Positions 1-7,607 of a stretch of DNA of 64,000 bases are shown in pieces (within the stretch, counting starts at the first letter, position 1; every line of letters starts with the position of its first letter). The notes under the pieces are model-generated. The model was given only the letters and a program-made list of their open reading frames with translations, was not told the origin of the DNA and ran no database searches. A program made the position numbers and the translations under genes. The stretch is taken from NCBI GenBank assembly GCA_963750735.1, contig CAVVRY010000019.1, positions 558,001-622,000 of the forward strand, given 5' to 3'. The stretch comes from JANTGF01 sp963750735. GTDB taxonomy: Bacteria; Bacteroidota; Bacteroidia; Bacteroidales; VadinHA17.

Positions 1-754
1 AAAGGCAACCTTTTTCATTTTCAGATTCAAATTGTATTTCTCCACCCAGTACTTCTAAAATCCCCTGGGCAACTGATAGTCCTAAACCCAGCCCTCTATT
101 ATCTTCTGATGGAGGACCTGGCCTTTTAATGAATGAATTAAAGATAGAATCCCGCTCTTCCTTGGCTATCCCGCAACCAGAATCCTTTACGAAGAATGTA
201 ATGGAATCTGCATTGTCTTCACTAAATCCAAATTCAATTATCCCTTTTTCGGTAAATCGAAAAGCATTGTTAATAAGAATTGTAAATATTTGATTTAGCC
301 GGGCTTGATCAGAATAAATGTATATTGGATTGTCTACTATTGGAACATTCTGCAATAATGCTATACCATGTTTTTCCAGATTAACTTTTTCTTTTAAAAA
401 CCCGGCATAGAGTTCATCCATCAAATCATTCAAGGCAAATTTCTTTATTTTGACTTTTAATTGATTTGATTTGAGAAGAGATAAATCCACCAGGTTCTCA
501 ACCAGTGTTGTTAGGTCCTTAGTATTATTGCTTAGAATTTTAATATATTCCTCTTCATTTTTCTGTGATAACTCCTTTTGAGATAGCAAATATGAAAATC
601 CAACGATAGCATTTAAAGGTGTTCGGATCTCATGCGGAATATGGTTTAGAAAAACGGAGATAATTCTTTCTAACTCGCCCTCCTTTTCTCTTAATTCATA
701 TTCAAGCTGCTTAACCCTTCTTTTCAATTCCTTTTTTGATGTTTTTTCTTCCAT
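1..754 (-). CDS. Sensor histidine kinase, C-terminal part truncated by window edge
   Basis: Reading the minus strand from an ATG at 754 gives about 251 residues that run off the window start, so the C-terminus is missing. The protein opens with a charged helix (starts MEEKTSKKELKRR) and has no membrane segment. The HisKA H-box follows at about residues 36-47 (NHIPHEIRTPLN, His as phosphoacceptor). The ATPase domain shows an N-box (INNAFRF), G1 (DSGCGI) and a G2-like GLGLGLS. By family it should autophosphorylate on the H-box His and pass phosphate to a receiver; whether a receiver is fused beyond the edge cannot be seen. It starts about 60 bp after the stop of the TPR membrane protein upstream on the same strand, so the two are probably cotranscribed. 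No sensory domain is visible, so input may come from a partner. Confidence 0.85.
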   Translation of the reverse strand, partial: MEEKTSKKELKRRVKQLEYELREKEGELERIISVFLNHIPHEIRTPLNAIVGFSYLLSQKELSQKNEEEYIKILSNNTKDLTTLVENLVDLSLLKSNQLKVKIKKFALNDLMDELYAGFLKEKVNLEKHGIALLQNVPIVDNPIYIYSDQARLNQIFTILINNAFRFTEKGIIEFGFSEDNADSITFFVKDSGCGIAKEERDSIFNSFIKRPGPPSEDNRGLGLGLSVAQGILEVLGGEIQFESENEKGCL

Positions 755-814
755 AACATCATTATTTATGATTGTTAGAATTTCAACATTAGTTCTCAAA
801 TACTAATTTTCCTT

Positions 815-1579
815 CTATTTAATTTTTCGAAGTATTTTCCTGGCTTTTTTATTCCTGGATGAACTACTTTCAGCAATTTTTGTAAATTGTTCAATTGCCT
901 TGTTTTTGTTTTCTGTTTTCAGATAGCAAAAGCCCAGATACCATTGAGCATCTTCAATAAATAGGTTGTCTTTATGGTCGATTACTTTATTGAAAGATCC
1001 ACTAGCCATTTGATAGTTGCTTAATTCCATATTTGATACACCGCTCATAATGTTGGCTTCCATGCGCCCCATATCAGCTTCAAGTACTTCTTCAAATAAA
1101 TGGAGTGCCTGTTCATATTCTTCATTGTTATAGGCTATCACAGCATCCTGGTAAATCTCATCATTCAGGCTTGCACTCGCTCTAAAATTCAGAGGTTCAT
1201 ACTTTTCGTAGTATTTTTCAAACATTTTTTCGTTGGTTGAAAACTCACTTTTCAGAATGTCAGTGAATAATGTAATAGAGAGAAGAATGATTACTGAGGC
1301 AGCGGCCATTTGGGTGATTCTGCTATTAATCAGACGTCTGGTAAAAGAAATTACTTTCTTATCAGCATGGTAAGAGTGATTGATTTCCTTCAGCTGTTCC
1401 CTGAGGCCAATAATCTCGGTTTCTCCCAGTGCATTTTTTATTTCTTTTTGCAATTCAAGTTCATTCCGGAGTTCAGTATTGGTTTTCAACTGTTTCTCCA
1501 ATGCAGCGAGCTCATCACCCGCCAACTCTCCATCGAGGTACCTGTCGATGATTTCTGTGTACTTTGTGTTTGGTTTCAT
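815..1579 (-). CDS. Membrane-anchored TPR protein with anti-sigma-like N-terminus
   Basis: 254 residues. The N-terminal 50 residues (begins MKPNTKYTEIIDRYLDGEL) resemble the cytoplasmic domain of Bacteroidota anti-sigma or sigma-regulator proteins, but there is no Cys/His zinc site. One hydrophobic helix lies at about 89-108 (MAAASVIILLSITLFTDIL). The C-terminal half (about 143-240) holds two to three TPR-type helical pairs (NNEEYEQALHLFEEVLEAD, AQWYLGFCYLKTENKNKAIEQF). The topology suggests a cytoplasmic N-domain and a periplasmic TPR domain. The gene lies between the double-glycine peptide gene and the histidine kinase. A nearby ECF sigma factor (5640-6215) has no dedicated anti-sigma gene, so this could be its partner; that is an inference from domain layout only. 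Confidence 0.75.
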   Translation of the reverse strand: MKPNTKYTEIIDRYLDGELAGDELAALEKQLKTNTELRNELELQKEIKNALGETEIIGLREQLKEINHSYHADKKVISFTRRLINSRITQMAAASVIILLSITLFTDILKSEFSTNEKMFEKYYEKYEPLNFRASASLNDEIYQDAVIAYNNEEYEQALHLFEEVLEADMGRMEANIMSGVSNMELSNYQMASGSFNKVIDHKDNLFIEDAQWYLGFCYLKTENKNKAIEQFTKIAESSSSRNKKARKILRKIK

Positions 1580-1623
1580 GGTATAGTGGTATTTAATTTA
1601 TTAATATAATATATTATACCTGA

Positions 1624-1647
1624 GTGAATTATGTGGATATAATTCAC
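1624..1647. repeat. 8-bp inverted repeat upstream of TPR gene
   Basis: GTGAATTA and TAATTCAC are perfect reverse complements separated by eight bases. The repeat lies about 45-70 bp upstream of the start codon at 1579 of the minus-strand TPR gene, where an operator would be expected. It has no T-tract and is unlikely to be a terminator. Confidence 0.4.
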
Positions 1648-1704
1648 CCGGATACGGTTTATTTCATTTTCCGGCATTCCTAATTTTATTTACTTTCCAG
1701 CCCT

Positions 1705-1730
1705 GATCCTGTGCATCAATGCACAGGATC
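1705..1730. repeat. Perfect 12-bp inverted repeat, nearly no loop
   Basis: GATCCTGTGCAT is followed by CA and then its exact reverse complement ATGCACAGGATC. The arms are much richer in GC than the surroundings. Neither flank carries a run of T, so it is not a classical Rho-independent terminator. The two-base gap favours a dimeric protein-binding operator over an RNA hairpin, although as RNA it could form an 11-bp stem with a four-base loop. It lies between the peptide precursor gene and the TPR gene on the minus strand. Confidence 0.6.
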
Positions 1731-1886
1731 TAAGACCGGCCAGTTTATTATAAGCTCTAACTTAAATAAATTATGCAAAAGCTGGTATTATTTAATTCTC
1801 CGATTAAAGTAATTCTAATATCTCAGAGGACCTTGATTTTATATTTTTTACTATATCAGTTCTTAATTTATTCTTAGAACCAGGTA

Positions 1887-2039
1887 TTAAAGTTCAGGAG
1901 TAATAATTACTTGTGGATCTGGTTCTTCTTCACCATCACCTCCGCGAATTACAAATAACTCATCATTGCTAAGTGCATTATTATTAAAAATTTCAAAATT
2001 TACATTTTCATGGGTTGTTTCAATTCTTGTTGTTTTCAT
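1887..2039 (-). CDS. Small secreted-peptide precursor with double-glycine leader
   Basis: A 50-residue ORF starts at ATG 2039 (MKTTRIETTHENVNF...). An in-frame TTG at 2075 would add 12 residues but is less likely. Residues 22-34 (ALSNDELFVIRGG) look like the leader of double-glycine peptides: a helical segment with conserved hydrophobic spacing ending in Gly33-Gly34. Cleavage after GG would release a 16-residue acidic core, DGEEEPDPQVIITPEL, with no Cys. By family knowledge such leaders are cut and exported by ABC transporters with an N-terminal C39 peptidase. Exactly such an exporter is encoded at 7608-9797, with an HlyD adaptor beside it. The core is rich in Glu, Asp and Pro and does not look like a membrane-active bacteriocin; a signal peptide or RiPP substrate is possible. 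No modification enzyme was seen nearby. Confidence 0.6.
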   Translation of the reverse strand: MKTTRIETTHENVNFEIFNNNALSNDELFVIRGGDGEEEPDPQVIITPEL

Positions 2040-2461
2040 GGTTAGAGTTTTTAGTTTTAAATTAGTTTGGTTCAATAATTTTATATTTTCATTTTATGGA
2101 TTCAGATAGTAGGTTTGAAATTCATCCCTTAATGTCAAAAAGGGCAAAAAGGTTACCCTAGATTTTGGACTTTTTTTAATAAAAAGTATTATATTTATTG
2201 ATTCTAAATAATAATATCTAAGAATCAGTAGGATATGATTTTTGACTAGTTGCCACAATTTTGTATTTTTTGGATTAAATTCCGATTGTGATTAAAGTTA
2301 TATTAAGGATGAACTGGGATTTGTTTTTAATAAGTGGCTGAGGGTCTTAAAAGTGTAAGTGATTTTTAGAGGACAGATAAATTAACCAAAGAATGTTGAC
2401 CAGTTAGATGTATTTTATGCAATAATGATGAAACTTCCTTGGATTGATTATATTTATTAAA
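2040..2461. other. AT-rich divergent intergenic region
   Basis: This separates the minus-strand peptide precursor (start 2039) from the plus-strand TPR-CHAT gene (start near 2462). Only very short ORFs occur (for example 21 codons from an ATG near 2096), none with support. It should carry both promoters, but I found no convincing TAnnTTTG element for either. Confidence 0.5.
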
Positions 2462-2528
2462 TTGAAAAGATCAAAATTCCATATTGCAATATTTCTCCTG
2501 ATAATTTTTAATTCAGGATATATTCAAA

Positions 2529-3314
2529 TTGCATTTGCACAACAACCATGATTCCCTTAATCTGTATTTGGCTAAAAGTTTATATTTTAAAGCAGATTCA
2601 TTATCGGATATTTCAAATTTTAAAGCAGCTGATAGTTTATTTAAAGTTGCCGAGACTTTATTTTTGGAAGAAGAGGAGAATTACCTCTATACATCTTGTT
2701 TGATAAAACACTCCAAAGTTATGTATGGCCTCGGTAAAGTTAAGAATGCTGAGGAATATTTAAAATATGCGGAAGATGCTTTCTTTAAATTCGACATTTC
2801 CAAAAGTGATACTTTATATTCCAATTACCTGAACAGAAAAGGATACTATTATATAATTAGGGGTGATAATGATAAAGCTAAGGTAGCCTATCTTGAATCA
2901 ACTCAAATACGGAAAGAAAAGGAAGCTATTGATTTCTCACTCTCATATGCCTACAATAACCTTGGATTTATTTATAATGTGCAAGGGGACCTTAGCAATG
3001 CAAAATTGTATTTTACTAAAAGCCTGGAAATAAGGGAAAGAGTCTTTGGGGCGAATGATTCAAGGCTGGCTAAAACATACTCAACATATGGAGCTTTCCT
3101 TATTACATTAGGCCAATATGAAAAAGCTAAGGAATATCTAATCCTCTCAAAGAATATGTATACTATTTATTACGGGGAGAATTACGTTGAGTTGGGTGTT
3201 ATTTACAATAATTTAGGGATAATGTTAGTTATAACATTAGAGATTATCAAACTGCTGAAAACTATTATTTACAGGCCATTCAAATTCTATCAAGTTACCC
3301 AGAAAAGTACTTGA
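2529..3314 (+). CDS. TPR-CHAT protein, fragment 1 (TPR array)
   Basis: This open frame encodes the N-terminal TPR part of the broken TPR-CHAT gene. At least five helical repeats are visible, including LNRKGYYYIIRGDNDKAKVAYLES-type and YAYNNLGFIYNVQGDLSNAKLYF-type units. The first codon here is an arbitrary TTG. The real N-terminus is in another frame from about 2462 and adds a hydrophobic export signal (HIAIFLLIIF...AFAQQ). The last 30 or so residues, after about 3216, are out of frame and not genuine. Kinesin-light-chain-like TPRs before CHAT domains are common in Bacteroidota and Cyanobacteria and usually serve as the sensing or partner-binding part. Confidence 0.65.
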   Translation: MHLHNNHDSLNLYLAKSLYFKADSLSDISNFKAADSLFKVAETLFLEEEENYLYTSCLIKHSKVMYGLGKVKNAEEYLKYAEDAFFKFDISKSDTLYSNYLNRKGYYYIIRGDNDKAKVAYLESTQIRKEKEAIDFSLSYAYNNLGFIYNVQGDLSNAKLYFTKSLEIRERVFGANDSRLAKTYSTYGAFLITLGQYEKAKEYLILSKNMYTIYYGENYVELGVIYNNLGIMLVITLEIIKLLKTIIYRPFKFYQVTQKST

Positions 3315-3832
3315 GTTATCTGTCATATGCCTATAATAACCTTGGACTTATTCACTATGAAACTGATAATTTAGAATTAGCCCTTAGTTGGTTTACCCGG
3401 AATTTGAACTTTTTACAAGATAATCTACCTGCAGAATTGGATAGAGCATATATTAAGATTGCTAATACATATAAAAGACTTGGTAACAATGATCTGGCTG
3501 AAGATTATTATTCACTTGCGATTGATCATATAGTTAAATTTCACAATACTCATTATCCAGACCTTGCATCGGCTTATTTAAACTTTGGGTTGTTTTATTC
3601 GGAGAATACCAACTATGATAAAGCCCTGGAACTTTATTTTGAGGCACTTGATATTAATATTAATCATTTTGGGATTAAGCACCCAAGAACTTCACGGTGT
3701 TTTTATAATATTGCCGAAGTATATAAAGATTTAAATTTGCCTGATTCTGCCCTATTGTATATCCAAAAGTCATTAATTGCTGCAGTAGATGATTTCGATG
3801 ATGTTGATATTCAAAATAAACCCTTCTATTAA
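3311..3832 (+). CDS. TPR-CHAT protein, fragment 2 (TPR array)
   Basis: The second open frame continues the TPR array without loss of repeat phase: AYNNLGLIHYETDNLELALSWF, then YIKIANTYKRLGNNDLAEDYY, then AYLNFGLFYSENTNYDKAL. The genuine reading in this frame begins earlier, near 3225, where the preceding fragment loses register (YNIRDYQTAENYYLQAIQ). The terminal residues PFY and the stop at 3832 arise from the next shift. The product has no independent start signal and should not be read as a separate gene. Confidence 0.6.
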   Translation: MSYLSYAYNNLGLIHYETDNLELALSWFTRNLNFLQDNLPAELDRAYIKIANTYKRLGNNDLAEDYYSLAIDHIVKFHNTHYPDLASAYLNFGLFYSENTNYDKALELYFEALDININHFGIKHPRTSRCFYNIAEVYKDLNLPDSALLYIQKSLIAAVDDFDDVDIQNKPFY

Positions 3833-4076
3833 CAGCAACTCATTCTCAAATCTCAGATTGCTGTCCAGCTTGAAAACTAAAGCGGAAATTCTCCTTCTGG
3901 AGTGTCATAAACGTAGAGAAAATACAGATCTACTCAAATTGGCATTTTCTACTCTTGAGGTGGCTGTAGGAGTTTATTGAGAAAATAAGACTTGAATATA
4001 TTTCTGAGGAGAGTAAGTTATATCTGGCGAAGAATGAAAAAGAGACCTATGATGAAATTATTGAGACCGCATATAT

Positions 4077-5648
4077 TTGTATGAAAAAACGAACATTGAC
4101 CTATACAAAGAAAAGGCTTTTGTTTACAGCGAAAAAAGCAAATCTGCCATTTTATTATCTACAATAAGAAACATAGAAGCAAAAGAGTTTGGTGGAATTC
4201 CTTTAGAAATGTTGCAGGAGGAGTCTGATGTTAAGCATGACCTCAGCATATATAAAGATTACCTTTTCAATGAAAAGCAACTTGACAGCCCTGATTTAAA
4301 AAAATTGCAAGTATACCAGAACTATATTTTCTCTTTATCAAACCGTTATGATTCCATAATCAGAGAATTTGAAAAAGGTTATCCTGAATATCACGCACTT
4401 AAGTTTGATACAAAAACTATTAGTTCATCAGAGGTGGCTGAGTCTCTTGGAAGAAATGAGGCACTCATTGAATACAATATTTCAGATACTTCATTGATAA
4501 TATTCCTTATTACGAAGGATGAATTTTTAGTAAAAAGGAAAAACATTGACAGTAATTTTGAAATGAATGTATACAAACTTCAGAATTGCATTATGAATAG
4601 TGATTTCTCAAGAAATATGGAAGAAGAGTATGCCTGCATGGTTAGTTCTTCAAACAGCTTGTACCGGCAGTTAATTGATCCTTTCAGGGAAAGTTTAAGC
4701 AAAAAGCATTTAATTATCATACCTGATGGTGTGTTGGCTTATCTGCCGTTTGAAATTTTAATTACTGAAGTGCCTGAATACCAGGGGTATGAATACCAAT
4801 CGTTGTCATACCTGATTAAGTCTCATCCCATTCATTATTCCTACTCGGCTACTCTTTTGCTGAATGATTTAGTAAAAAGGAGGTCTGCCGGAACGAAATT
4901 TCTTGCTTTTGCACCACAATATAAATCGCATAAAAATACTACGAAAGATCAAAGTTATTTGCGTCAACCTGATGTTGAAGAACTCTACCCATTGCCTTTT
5001 TCAAAGGAGGAAGTTGAGTCCATCCTTAAAGTTACCCGAGGAAAAGTGATGGTAGATGAAAAAGCAACTGAAACAAAATTTAAAGAAATTGCTTCTGAAT
5101 TTGACATCTTACATTTGGCCATGCATACCATAATTAATAACAATGCTCCGATGTATTCAAAGTTGGCGTTTACCAGAGACAATGATAGTTTAAATGATGG
5201 GTTTTTAAATATTAATGAACTTTACAATCTTCAACTTAGCGCAAAATTTGTTGTTCTAAGTTCTTGCAGCAGTGGGAGTGGGAAGTTGCAAAGTGGAGAG
5301 GGGATCATGAGCATTGCCCGTGGTTTTATGTATGCTGGTTCCCCAAGTGTTGTGATGACGCTTTGGGAATTGGAGGATAAATCCGGATCTAAAATAATGA
5401 GAAAGTTCTACCGCTACCTTAAAAGAGGATATCCAAAAAGCAAGGCATTAAGGAAGGCAAAACTGGATTTTCTTGAGGAAGCTACTTTATTGAAATCTCA
5501 TCCATATTTTTGGGCACCGTATATAAACCTTGGAGATAATTCGGCGATTTATGCTGGAATTTGGCAAGGAAAGATAATACCTTCCTTATTAGTTGTGAGT
5601 TTGATACTTATTTGGCTTAGAAGAAAGAATTATAAAAAATCAATCTGA
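4077..5648 (+). CDS. TPR-CHAT protein, fragment 3 (CHAT caspase-like domain)
   Basis: 523 residues with an intact CHAT domain. The predicted His-Cys dyad is present: His in HLAMHT (codon 5124-5126) and Cys in LSSCSSG (codon 5265-5267). The typical downstream block follows (GEGIMSIARGFMYAGSPSVVMTLWELED). A hydrophobic helix near the C-terminus (about 500-518, SLLVVSLILIWL) is followed by a basic tail, so the mature protein is probably anchored with the TPR-CHAT part outside the cytoplasm. CHAT proteins are caspase/separase-fold peptidases; the substrate here is unknown. The gene end overlaps the convergent sigma factor gene by nine bases. The peptide precursor and C39 exporter nearby suggest, but do not prove, a shared pathway. 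Confidence 0.8.
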   Translation: MYEKTNIDLYKEKAFVYSEKSKSAILLSTIRNIEAKEFGGIPLEMLQEESDVKHDLSIYKDYLFNEKQLDSPDLKKLQVYQNYIFSLSNRYDSIIREFEKGYPEYHALKFDTKTISSSEVAESLGRNEALIEYNISDTSLIIFLITKDEFLVKRKNIDSNFEMNVYKLQNCIMNSDFSRNMEEEYACMVSSSNSLYRQLIDPFRESLSKKHLIIIPDGVLAYLPFEILITEVPEYQGYEYQSLSYLIKSHPIHYSYSATLLLNDLVKRRSAGTKFLAFAPQYKSHKNTTKDQSYLRQPDVEELYPLPFSKEEVESILKVTRGKVMVDEKATETKFKEIASEFDILHLAMHTIINNNAPMYSKLAFTRDNDSLNDGFLNINELYNLQLSAKFVVLSSCSSGSGKLQSGEGIMSIARGFMYAGSPSVVMTLWELEDKSGSKIMRKFYRYLKRGYPKSKALRKAKLDFLEEATLLKSHPYFWAPYINLGDNSAIYAGIWQGKIIPSLLVVSLILIWLRRKNYKKSI

Positions 5649-6215
5649 GTTCATAATTTCCTGATAGCTGGGATCACTTTTTATTAATTCAATTAATATT
5701 TTTTTACAATTCGCCTTCCTTTTCTTTACATAATTTGTGCTTGTAAATCCAAGCTTTTTAGCTATTTCCTTGAGAGAAACATTACTATAAAATAACATCA
5801 GTAACTTCCTGCATTTTGGGCTTATTTTCAGCAGGTGCTTTTGAACTAGTTTGGGTTTGTTAAAATCCTCAATTATTGATAAAAGGTTATCGTCGAGCTG
5901 ACCGGTTGTCTCATCAATAAGCTGTTTTTCATTTAATTTTTTTTTCCTTCGCAATTCTTCGTGCCATAAAATTTTGGTAATGGAAAACAAAAAGGTGTTG
6001 AAACTACAATCAAGCTTAATTTTATCATTTATAATTCTCCTATAAATAATAACAATAGTCTCCTGAAAAATATCTTCTGCGTCAACACTTTTACCACTGT
6101 TTCGCAAAATAAAGTTTTCAACCACAGGATAGTTCTCTTTATAAACTAGCTGTAATACATTACTCTTTTTGCTGCGGATACCATCCAGTATTTCCTGAGT
6201 GGTTAGTTTTTTCAC
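5640..6215 (-). CDS. ECF-type RNA polymerase sigma factor
   Basis: 191 residues. Region 2 spans about 20-95, with the core-binding and -10 recognition block around SVDAEDIFQETIVIIYRR. Region 4 is at about 125-175, with a helix-turn-helix VSLKEIAKKLGFTSTNYVKKRK. It would direct RNA polymerase to a small regulon. It is the last gene of a minus-strand run of exporter, adaptor and sigma factor, 53 bp after the HlyD stop, and converges on the CHAT gene with a nine-base overlap. Pairing of a sigma factor with TPR-CHAT genes is frequent in Bacteroidota. The TPR membrane protein at 815-1579 is the only nearby candidate for a cognate regulator. Confidence 0.85.
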   Translation of the reverse strand: MKKLTTQEILDGIRSKKSNVLQLVYKENYPVVENFILRNSGKSVDAEDIFQETIVIIYRRIINDKIKLDCSFNTFLFSITKILWHEELRRKKKLNEKQLIDETTGQLDDNLLSIIEDFNKPKLVQKHLLKISPKCRKLLMLFYSNVSLKEIAKKLGFTSTNYVKKRKANCKKILIELIKSDPSYQEIMNSD

Positions 6216-6268
6216 GAAAGAATATTTTTCTTTTAAAAGGTTTGAAGTTAAGCTATTATTATAATTGT

Positions 6269-7594
6269 TTATTGTTTTAAATTCCTTTCAATTATATATT
6301 TAACCGGATCAATAATTCGGGATAACAACCTGCGGTCTTCAGTAATTATTTCACCCATACCTGTCATTTCCTGATTGAATTCTAGATTTAGTTTATATAG
6401 AGTTGTTAGGCTATCCGGAAGTTCCAATTCTGCAACATAGAATTCGTCAGAAGGAACCATTGATATATTCTTGACAATACCTTTTAACATTCCATATTCC
6501 ATATAAGGATAGTTATCAATCTTAATATTTACACGCTGTCCTTCCTTCACCTTCCCGGATCTGCTAATAGAAAGATTCATTTTGGCTACTAAATTTCCAG
6601 GTTGCTCAGGCACAACTGTAAAGACTTTTTCATCGATTATCACATTTTGATCTTCCGACCAGAATTTAGTGAAACTTACATAGCCTTTTGATGGTGCTTT
6701 AAGTAAATATTTTTGCTCCCAGGTTGCAATTTCTGAAGAAAGATTGTTGAAAGATTCAACAAGATGGAGTTCATGATTTTTTCTTTCTTCAGCATAAACC
6801 ATTTTGTACTCCTGAATTTCCTGTTCTAATTCAGATATCTGAATATCTACCTTCGCCAAATTAATTCTCGCTTGCTCAAAGTCATGCTTTTTCTGCAGAA
6901 CGTTGGATGTTGATTTGTCCAACTCGGCCTGAGCTATTACTTTCCCACTATATAAACTGGTGTCTCGTTGGAATTGTGTTTCTGCCAGCAATAATTCATT
7001 ATTTAGAAGTTCTTTTTGCCTGTATAATCGATTATAATAAACCTTATATTTTTTTAATTCATCTTCTACTGATTCGACCTTGTTAGAATGATAATTGATT
7101 TCCGTAAAAGACAGATATTCAAGGTAATTGGTTGAAAATATGGCAAAAGTTTGTTGTATTTCTCCAAGCTTATAAGCAGTTTTAGGCTCAATGAATCCCA
7201 GTGTATCAATATTTAAAATATAGGAACTAATTTTATTAAGATTCTTTTGAAGCTTTAAAATGTCATAATAACTGGCAGGATTCTCTATTACTGCAAGGTG
7301 CTGGTCTTTTTTAACCAATTGTTCATCCTCAACAAAGAGGATTTTGATCTTGCCGGTTGATTTTGCTACAACAGAAGCTGGTGGATTTTCTGTGGTTATA
7401 ACGAGCGGGGATTTTATTACATCGGGATACTTAAAGAACCAGCTTCCAATTAGTAAACCAAATATAATCAGAGTTATCAAAGTAATTCCCCACCTGGTAA
7501 TCCAACGAGGTACATATCCCATTATTTCCTGAACTTCCTCATTTCTCAGGTTAAGATTTACTTCTTTCTTTATATTTTGAGAATCACTATTCAT
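6269..7594 (-). CDS. HlyD-family membrane fusion protein of peptide exporter
   Basis: 441 residues. A short cytoplasmic N-terminus is followed by one membrane helix at about 33-52 (WGITLITLIIFGLLIGSWFF). A biotinyl-lipoyl-like half motif comes next (about 75-110, SVVAKSTGKIKILFVEDEQLVKKDQHLAVIEN begins this block). A long coiled coil runs from about 170 to 290, and a beta-barrel domain closes the protein (LLKAPSKGYVSF onward). This is the periplasmic adaptor that links an ABC exporter to an outer-membrane channel. It starts 13 bp after the stop of the C39 ABC exporter, so the two are translated from one message. No TolC-type gene is present in the window; a general one elsewhere is presumably used. 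Confidence 0.88.
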   Translation of the reverse strand: MNSDSQNIKKEVNLNLRNEEVQEIMGYVPRWITRWGITLITLIIFGLLIGSWFFKYPDVIKSPLVITTENPPASVVAKSTGKIKILFVEDEQLVKKDQHLAVIENPASYYDILKLQKNLNKISSYILNIDTLGFIEPKTAYKLGEIQQTFAIFSTNYLEYLSFTEINYHSNKVESVEDELKKYKVYYNRLYRQKELLNNELLLAETQFQRDTSLYSGKVIAQAELDKSTSNVLQKKHDFEQARINLAKVDIQISELEQEIQEYKMVYAEERKNHELHLVESFNNLSSEIATWEQKYLLKAPSKGYVSFTKFWSEDQNVIIDEKVFTVVPEQPGNLVAKMNLSISRSGKVKEGQRVNIKIDNYPYMEYGMLKGIVKNISMVPSDEFYVAELELPDSLTTLYKLNLEFNQEMTGMGEIITEDRRLLSRIIDPVKYIIERNLKQ

Positions 7595-7607
7595 TCAAAC
7601 TATATAA

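Larger units (their letters stand above)
1580..1886. other. Intergenic stretch with two inverted repeats
   Basis: No coding region was recognised. The segment holds a perfect 12-bp inverted repeat at 1705-1730 and an 8-bp inverted repeat with 8-nt loop at 1624-1647. Both sit upstream of the minus-strand TPR gene and downstream of the minus-strand peptide gene. AT-rich sequence next to the TPR start (rich in TATAAT-like runs, 1595-1620) is a plausible promoter zone, but no clear TAnnTTTG element was found. Confidence 0.6.
2462..5648 (+). pseudogene. TPR-CHAT protease-like protein, one gene broken by five frameshifts
   Basis: Joined across frames, the product is about 1060 residues: signal peptide, TPR array, CHAT (caspase-like) domain and a C-terminal membrane helix. 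The start is a TTG near 2462 opening a signal peptide that ends AFAQQ. Frame continuity of the TPR and CHAT sequence demands five one-base shifts. They lie near 2546 (CC, one too many), 3216-3218 (GGG, one too few), 3821-3823 (CCC, one too many), 3973-3975 (TTT, one too many) and 4076-4078 (TTT, one too few). Between 3789 and 4077 the conserved reading passes through two frames (KTKAEILLLECHKRREN, then EKIRLEYISEESKLYL). All five breaks sit at short homopolymers and the protein sequence between them is well preserved. Either decay is very recent or the consensus has local indel errors. Confidence 0.75.

Noticed and set aside
1310..1609. Plus-strand frames opposite the TPR gene
   Set aside because: The minus-strand frame has TPR repeats, a membrane helix and an ATG; the plus frames have low-complexity Phe/Ser/Cys content typical of antisense shadows.
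1705..1730. Reading the 12-bp inverted repeat as a Rho-independent terminator
   Set aside because: No T-run follows on either strand and the centre is only two bases.
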